Shown here piece by piece: positions 42,507 to 46,865 of a stretch of 46,865 nt of DNA. Under the pieces are notes generated by a model. That model had not been told where the DNA came from, did no database searches, and saw only the letters and a list, made by a program, of their open reading frames with translations. The stretch's first letter is position 1, and every line of letters starts with the position of its first letter. The translations under genes and the position numbers were made by a program. Source of the DNA: CAYQDF01 sp964416175 (GTDB lineage: Bacteria; Chloroflexota; Anaerolineae; Anaerolineales; UBA4823); the NCBI GenBank assembly GCA_964416175.1, contig CAYQDF010000012.1:1-46865 (forward strand), given 5' to 3'.

Positions 42507-43355
42507 ATGTATCGGTCAACTTCCCTTCAACGGGTGGATTATTTAGTCATTGGACACCTCACGCTCGACCTGGTTCCCGGGGGACCACGCCTGGGCGGTA
42601 CCGCCGCCTATGCCTCCCTCACTGCTCTTGCCCTGGGACTGCGAGTCGGCATCGTCACATCCTGGGGGACGGAACTGCCTTTGGGACCTCTGGCTTCCAT
42701 CCCCATCATCAACCTGCCAACGGAAAAAAGCACCACCTTCGAAAATATCGCCACCCCAGAGGGGCGCATCCAGTTTGTTCGCTCCGTGGCGCCGAGTCTG
42801 GACCTGAACCTGATCCCCGATCCCTGGCTGAACGCCCCCATTCTCCACCTGGGCCCGGTAGCCCAGGAAGTTGAACCAACCCTGGTGCGGCATTTCCCCA
42901 ATTCGCTGATCGGGCTCACGCCGCAAGGATGGCTGAGAGAGTGGGACAGTGAAGGCCGGGTGACATCCACTGAATGGCCTGAATCGGATTTCGTGCTCAG
43001 GCAGGCCGGGGCAGCCGTAATCAGCGCCGAGGACGTGGACAACGATGAGGCCCGCATCGAAGAAATGGCGACTTCGTGCAAGGTGCTCGCTGTCACCGAA
43101 GGCGCTGGAGGCGCACGTCTCTTTTGGAATGGGGATGTCCGCCGCTTCCGGGCCAGTGAATATCAGGAGATCGATGGCACAGGCGCGGGAGATATCTTCG
43201 CGGCTGCATTCTTTTTTCGCCTCTACATGACGCGTGACCCGTGGGAGGCGGCGCGCTTTGCAACGCAGCTCTCCGCACCCTCGGTTACACGGATTGGTCT
43301 CGATTCGATCCCTACGGCAGAAGAGATCAAGGCCTGTCTGGCCGAGGTTCTATAA
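42507..43355 (+). CDS. PfkB-family sugar/nucleoside kinase
   Basis: A 282-residue ribokinase-like protein. The N-terminal YLVIGHLTLDLVPGGPRLGGTAAYASLTALALG (core GPRLGGTAAYASL) is the substrate-binding glycine motif, and EIDGTGAGDIFAAAFFFRL near residue 225 holds the catalytic Asp and anion hole. It phosphorylates a hydroxyl of a small sugar-like molecule with ATP; the substrate is unknown. It is one base from parA and appears to share its transcript, an uncommon placement. At 282 residues it is at the short end of the family (about 290-320), lacking a clear lid. Confidence 0.87.
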   Translation: MYRSTSLQRVDYLVIGHLTLDLVPGGPRLGGTAAYASLTALALGLRVGIVTSWGTELPLGPLASIPIINLPTEKSTTFENIATPEGRIQFVRSVAPSLDLNLIPDPWLNAPILHLGPVAQEVEPTLVRHFPNSLIGLTPQGWLREWDSEGRVTSTEWPESDFVLRQAGAAVISAEDVDNDEARIEEMATSCKVLAVTEGAGGARLFWNGDVRRFRASEYQEIDGTGAGDIFAAAFFFRLYMTRDPWEAARFATQLSAPSVTRIGLDSIPTAEEIKACLAEVL

Positions 43356-43356
43356 C

Positions 43357-44148
43357 ATGGGTCGGACTTACACCCTGGTGAACCAAAAAGGAGGTGTTGG
43401 CAAAACCACGACAGCGATAAATTTGGGTGCCTATCTGGCCTATTATGGTCAGCGCGTATTACTGGTGGATTTGGATCCCCAGGCGAATGCCACATCCTGC
43501 GTGGGCGTCGACAAAAAAACTGTCCGGGGTGGAACTTATGAAGCCCTGATATCCGCTGCTCCAGCATCCAGCTTCATCCTTCACAATCCCCGACTAAAAC
43601 TATCCCTCCTGCCTGCCACGCCGGCCCTGTCGGGGGCCGAAATCGAGCTGGTCAGCGAACTCAGCCGAGAGACCTTCCTGAAAAAAGCTATCGCTCCCCT
43701 CGTAGACCGGTATGACTACATTTTAGTCGACTGCCCGCCCTCCCTCGGATTGCTCACATTGAACGGGATCGTCGCCGGGCGTGATGGGGTGATCATCCCG
43801 GTGCAGTGCGAATATCTCCCTCTGGAAGGGCTCAGCCAGCTCAACCAGACTCTCGATCGGGTGCGTAACGCAATCTACCCGGATTTGAAGGTTCGCGGCG
43901 TCGTCCTGACCATGTTCGACGCTCGCACCAACCTTTCGAACGATGTGGTGAACGAAGTCCGCCGGCATTTCTCTGACCTGGTTTTCGCAACCATCATTCC
44001 GCGCACCGTCCGATTGGCTGAAGCGCCTTCCTATGGCCAGCCGATATCCGTTTACGCTCCGAATTCCGGCGGTGCGTTGGCATACGCGGCCCTGGCGCGG
44101 GAAGTGCTTGAAGGGGATGGCGTGATGATTCCCGCCTTCCAAAATTAG
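43357..44148 (+). CDS. parA: ParA/Soj chromosome-partitioning ATPase
   Basis: A 263-residue Walker-type ATPase that positions ParB-bound origins. The deviant Walker A is VNQKGGVGKTTTAINLGAYL with both lysines intact, Walker A' VLLVDLDPQANATS, and Walker B YILVDCPPSLGLLTLNG. The short N-terminus without a DNA-binding domain marks it as a chromosomal (Soj-type) ParA. I chose ATG 43357; the longer in-frame extension lies inside the PfkB gene. It is followed by parB after 3 nt. Confidence 0.95.
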   Translation: MGRTYTLVNQKGGVGKTTTAINLGAYLAYYGQRVLLVDLDPQANATSCVGVDKKTVRGGTYEALISAAPASSFILHNPRLKLSLLPATPALSGAEIELVSELSRETFLKKAIAPLVDRYDYILVDCPPSLGLLTLNGIVAGRDGVIIPVQCEYLPLEGLSQLNQTLDRVRNAIYPDLKVRGVVLTMFDARTNLSNDVVNEVRRHFSDLVFATIIPRTVRLAEAPSYGQPISVYAPNSGGALAYAALAREVLEGDGVMIPAFQN

Positions 44149-44151
44149 ACT

Positions 44152-45012
44152 ATGCCGAAGAAATATGGCCTTGGCAAAGGATTAGATGCGCTGCTGCCTG
44201 CCGGGGAGAGCGGCCTGCCTGAGAGCGGAATAACCCACATTCCGATCGAAGACATCCTCCCGAACCCTCGGCAGCCCCGCGTCCTCATAGATCCGCTGGA
44301 GATCTCGGAGCTCGCGGCATCAATCCTGGAACACGGCGTGATTCAGCCTTTGATCGTTACGCGCGCCTCCGAAACCGGGCAGTTCACGCTCATCGCTGGG
44401 GAACGGCGGCTGGTGGCAGCCCGTGAGGCTGGTCTGCTGGCAGTCCCGGCCATCATCCGGGAGGCCACCGAGCAGCAGCTGGTTGAACTGGCCCTGGTCG
44501 AGAACGTGCAGCGGGCTGACCTGAGCCCCCTCGAAACTGCCGAAGCTTACCGGCAGCTGGCTGAAGAATTCGGCCTCTCCCACGACGCAATCGCTTCCCG
44601 GGTCGGAAAGAGCCGCGTCGCAGTGACCAACACCCTGCGCCTGCTTAAACTCCCCGACGATGTGAAGCGCGCCCTGGCAGATAGTCGGATCAGCGAAGGT
44701 CACGCCCGGGCGTTGCTTGCCCTCCCGACTCCTGAATCCCAGAGCGCTGTCCTCTCAACCGTGCTGAAGCGAGAGTTGAACGTCCGCCAGACGGAGGAGC
44801 TCGTCCGCAAGATCACCGGTGAGCGCCCCCTCACCCCTCCCCATCCAGCCCGGAGCCCGGAACTGCAGGACCTTGAAGACCGGCTGCGCCAGCGCCTGGG
44901 AACGCGGGTAAGGTTGAACCACCGCCGAAAAGGCGGTACGCTGATCATCCATTACTATTCCGAAGAAGAGCTGAATTCGCTTGTAAATATGATCCTGGGT
45001 GAAGCTGGCTGA
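44152..45012 (+). CDS. parB: ParB/Spo0J chromosome-partitioning protein
   Basis: A 286-residue DNA-binding CTPase. It starts with the typical KKYGLGKGLDALLP, then the CTP-binding domain with LPNPRQPRVLIDP and the GERRLVAAREAGL motif, the ENVQRADLSPLETAEAY box, a helix-turn-helix (LSHDAIASRVGKSRVAVTNTLRLLKLP, core SRVGKSRVAVTNTLRLL) and the C-terminal dimerisation domain (LEDRLRQRLGTRVRLNHRRKGG, core GTRVRLNHRRKGGTLII). It loads at parS and spreads to organise the origin region. I saw no parS-like palindrome in the window, so parS should lie outside it. Confidence 0.95.
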   Translation: MPKKYGLGKGLDALLPAGESGLPESGITHIPIEDILPNPRQPRVLIDPLEISELAASILEHGVIQPLIVTRASETGQFTLIAGERRLVAAREAGLLAVPAIIREATEQQLVELALVENVQRADLSPLETAEAYRQLAEEFGLSHDAIASRVGKSRVAVTNTLRLLKLPDDVKRALADSRISEGHARALLALPTPESQSAVLSTVLKRELNVRQTEELVRKITGERPLTPPHPARSPELQDLEDRLRQRLGTRVRLNHRRKGGTLIIHYYSEEELNSLVNMILGEAG

Positions 45013-45072
45013 ACCTGCCGTGCGCAGCACCGCCCGTCCCATCTTTCCCACGCACTCTGTGTAGAACCGCCC

Positions 45073-46710
45073 ATGCTGCTCATCACGAATGCCAGAATCC
45101 ACACCCTGGATCCAGCCCGACCGGACGCCTCTGCCATCGCCATTGATGGCGAACGCATCGTTGCGATCGGCGATGACGCCTCCCTGCTTTCCCGCTGGGA
45201 AGACTGCGCGCAGATAGTAAACCTGGAAAGACGGACCATCATCCCTGGCCTTGTCGACGCGCATCTCCATCTCCAGCAGTACGCACTGTCTCTTCAGACG
45301 GTGAATTGCGAGACCAAGACGCGGGCGGAATGCCTGGATCGGGTTGCGGAGCGCGCCCGAAAGGCTCGCGCCGGCGAGTGGATCCTGGGTCATGGGTGGA
45401 ATCAAAACGACTGGCCGGAGGGGTTCGGGAGCGCAGCCCACCTGGATCCGCTGACCCCCCACAACCCGGTTTACCTGACTGCCAGGTCGCTGCACGCAGC
45501 CTGGGTCAATTCAGCCGCCTTGCGTCTGGCAGGAATCTCCCCCGAGACAGATGATCCGCCTGGCGGCTGCCTCCAGCGCAACGCAGCTGGCGACCCCACA
45601 GGAATATTGTTCGAATCGGCGATGGAGCTGATCTCGGAGAGGATCCCAACCCCAAATGTTGAAGATATTTCAACCGCCATTCGCGACGCTCTCCCCGGAC
45701 TTTGGGGCATGGGACTGACGGGGGCGCACGATTTCGACCGGCGAGACTGCTTCTCTGCGCTGCAGATCCTCCGCGCAGCGGGTGAATTGAAATTTCGCGT
45801 GGTCAAGAGCATCCCCCTCGAAAACCTCCCCCAGGCAGTTGAACTGGGGCTTCGCACCGGTTTTGGGGATGATTACCTGCGGATCGGGTCCGTAAAGGCT
45901 TTCGCCGATGGAGCACTGGGACCGCATACCGCAGCCATGTTCCAACCTTACGAAGGAGAACCAGGGAACCGGGGGATCCTGCTGCTTGACGGGGAGGAAT
46001 TATTCGAGAGAGGTCGCCAGGCAGTCGCGAACGGGTTGAGCCTCGCTGTCCACGCGATCGGCGATCGCGCCAACCACGAGGTACTGAACGCCTTCGAGCA
46101 GATCCGCAATTTCGAAGCGGCGCTTCTCCGTTCAGGGGATGACCCTACGCAGCGGTCTGCGCGCCTGCGGCATCGAATTGAGCACGTCCAGATCATCCAC
46201 CCCGATGACCTGCCGCGCCTGGCCTCCCTGGATGTGATCGCCTCGATGCAGCCAATCCATGCCACATCCGATTACCCAATGGCTGACCGATTTTGGGGAA
46301 CGCGCGCCAGGCACTCCTATGCCTGGCGATCGATCCTCGACGCCAGTGTTCGCGTCGCCTTCGGTTCTGATGCACCGGTGGAATCTCCCAACCCGTTCTG
46401 GGGAATTCATGCAGCGGTCACCCGCCGCCGGATAGACGGCTCTCCGGGCGCAGAAGGCTGGTACCCCGATCAGCGCCTTCACCTTCCAGAAGCGCTTTAC
46501 GGTTTTACCCGCGGGCCGGCGTACGCCGCGGGGATGGAAGACCGGCTGGGAATCCTGGCGCCGCATTTCCTGGCGGACCTGCTGGTCCTGGATAGAGACC
46601 TGTTCACCTGCGCGATGGATGATATTTGCCAGGTTCGCCCCGTGGCGACGATGGTTGGCGGTCGCTGGGTCTATGCAGATTCTTCTCTCGCAGAACTTAT
46701 TTTACCGTGA
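45073..46710 (+). CDS. YtcJ-like amidohydrolase family 3 protein
   Basis: A 545-residue cytoplasmic metal-dependent hydrolase. The N-terminal small beta domain is LLITNARIHTLDPARPDASAIAIDGERIVAIGDD; metal ligands appear in IIPGLVDAHLHLQQYAL (HxH), GAHDFDRRDCF, the LAVHAIGDRAN His and HRIEHVQIIHPDDLPRLA, and the Asp in VRVAFGSDAPVESPNPF. Relatives (YtcJ, NfdA-like) hydrolyse amide or N-formyl compounds, but the substrates of most are unknown. The start is ATG 45073, 60 nt after parB; no strong Shine-Dalgarno sequence is seen. It is the last complete gene in the window. Confidence 0.9.
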   Translation: MLLITNARIHTLDPARPDASAIAIDGERIVAIGDDASLLSRWEDCAQIVNLERRTIIPGLVDAHLHLQQYALSLQTVNCETKTRAECLDRVAERARKARAGEWILGHGWNQNDWPEGFGSAAHLDPLTPHNPVYLTARSLHAAWVNSAALRLAGISPETDDPPGGCLQRNAAGDPTGILFESAMELISERIPTPNVEDISTAIRDALPGLWGMGLTGAHDFDRRDCFSALQILRAAGELKFRVVKSIPLENLPQAVELGLRTGFGDDYLRIGSVKAFADGALGPHTAAMFQPYEGEPGNRGILLLDGEELFERGRQAVANGLSLAVHAIGDRANHEVLNAFEQIRNFEAALLRSGDDPTQRSARLRHRIEHVQIIHPDDLPRLASLDVIASMQPIHATSDYPMADRFWGTRARHSYAWRSILDASVRVAFGSDAPVESPNPFWGIHAAVTRRRIDGSPGAEGWYPDQRLHLPEALYGFTRGPAYAAGMEDRLGILAPHFLADLLVLDRDLFTCAMDDICQVRPVATMVGGRWVYADSSLAELILP

Positions 46711-46735
46711 GTACGGGATATAACAAACCAGCGCG

Positions 46736-46839
46736 CTGAGCGGAGTGGCGGGTTTCTGCGACTACTCCCGCGCAAGCGCGGGACTTTGGCCCTGTACCGC
46801 TCAGAAGTACCCCGCGGGTGCTGAGGGGATGCCCGCCAC
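46736..46839. repeat. Nested inverted repeats after the amidohydrolase
   Basis: The terminal gene-free stretch 46711-46865 contains three inverted repeats: CTGAGCGG (46736-46743) with CCGCTCAG (46797-46804), GTGGCGGG (46745-46752) with CCCGCCAC (46832-46839), and a compact 8-bp hairpin TCCCGCGC / GCGCGGGA (46766-46783). The first two cannot both form with simple nesting, so alternative folds exist. There is no T-run, so it is not a standard terminator. It may be an intergenic repeat element cut by the window end; nothing else is recognised there. Confidence 0.45.
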
Positions 46840-46865
46840 GCGGTCGAAGTTGCGGTTATTCCGAA

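Overview
The window looks like a scaffold from a metagenome-assembled genome of the phylum Chloroflexota, most likely class Anaerolineae. The reasons are a GC-rich genome with dense, mostly co-directional genes, a Chloroflexota-style baseplate-J-like surface protein between alaS and ruvX, Cys-anchored lipoproteins with acidic Pro/Thr linkers, and a run of 10 Ns that marks a scaffold join. The taxonomy is inferred from gene style, not from a phylogeny. I see no CRISPR array, rRNA, tRNA or prophage.

Layout. 1-863: minus-strand envelope glycolipid genes (glycosyltransferase and the start of a membrane protein). 1123-6981: alaS, a baseplate-J-like membrane protein, ruvX and mltG. 7049-8293: a secreted PQQ-type sugar dehydrogenase, convergent with a folC-lon operon (8332-12260, minus) that ends in a clear intrinsic terminator. 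12410-18318: an unusual ABC importer operon made of an amino-acid-type permease, one lipoprotein carrying two unrelated substrate-binding domains (amino-acid type plus PhnD type), a PhnC-type ATPase and an enlarged PhnE-type permease. 18438-19687: SanA/YdcF-like protein and HD hydrolase. 19779-21599: secreted zinc metalloprotease (minus). 21828-22763: a tyrosine-recombinase-fold protein that has lost nearly all catalytic residues. 22773-24899: DUF47/PhoU-like protein and tilS (broken by the N gap). 25002-28166: receiver/CpaE-like protein, sirtuin and GAF histidine kinase. 28185-29924: mutL (minus). 30026-31744: HAD phosphatase, small membrane protein and a CoA-transferase alpha-type subunit, followed by an 87-bp MITE-like element with a 7-bp target duplication. 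31926-35052: three envelope proteases (S41, YugP-like, HtrA). 35228-38521: a KimA-like potassium transporter with two TrkA/RCK proteins. 38675-45012: rpmH, rnpA, yidD, a beta-propeller lipoprotein, yidC, jag/khpB, a PfkB kinase, parA and parB, which is the gene set normally found near the replication origin, here without dnaA, mnmE, mnmG or rsmG. 45073-46710: amidohydrolase.

How the genes work together. Much of the window serves the cell envelope: YidC insertion with Jag, MltG, lipoproteins and three adjacent quality-control proteases. Two transport loci stand out as the best candidates for undescribed biology: the dual-receptor ABC importer and the KimA/RCK potassium module. Regulation also shows a pattern: at least nine genes have a TATAAT-like -10 box only 6-9 nt before the start codon, suggesting frequent leaderless transcription, while operon-internal genes use Shine-Dalgarno sequences or ATGA-type stop-start overlaps.
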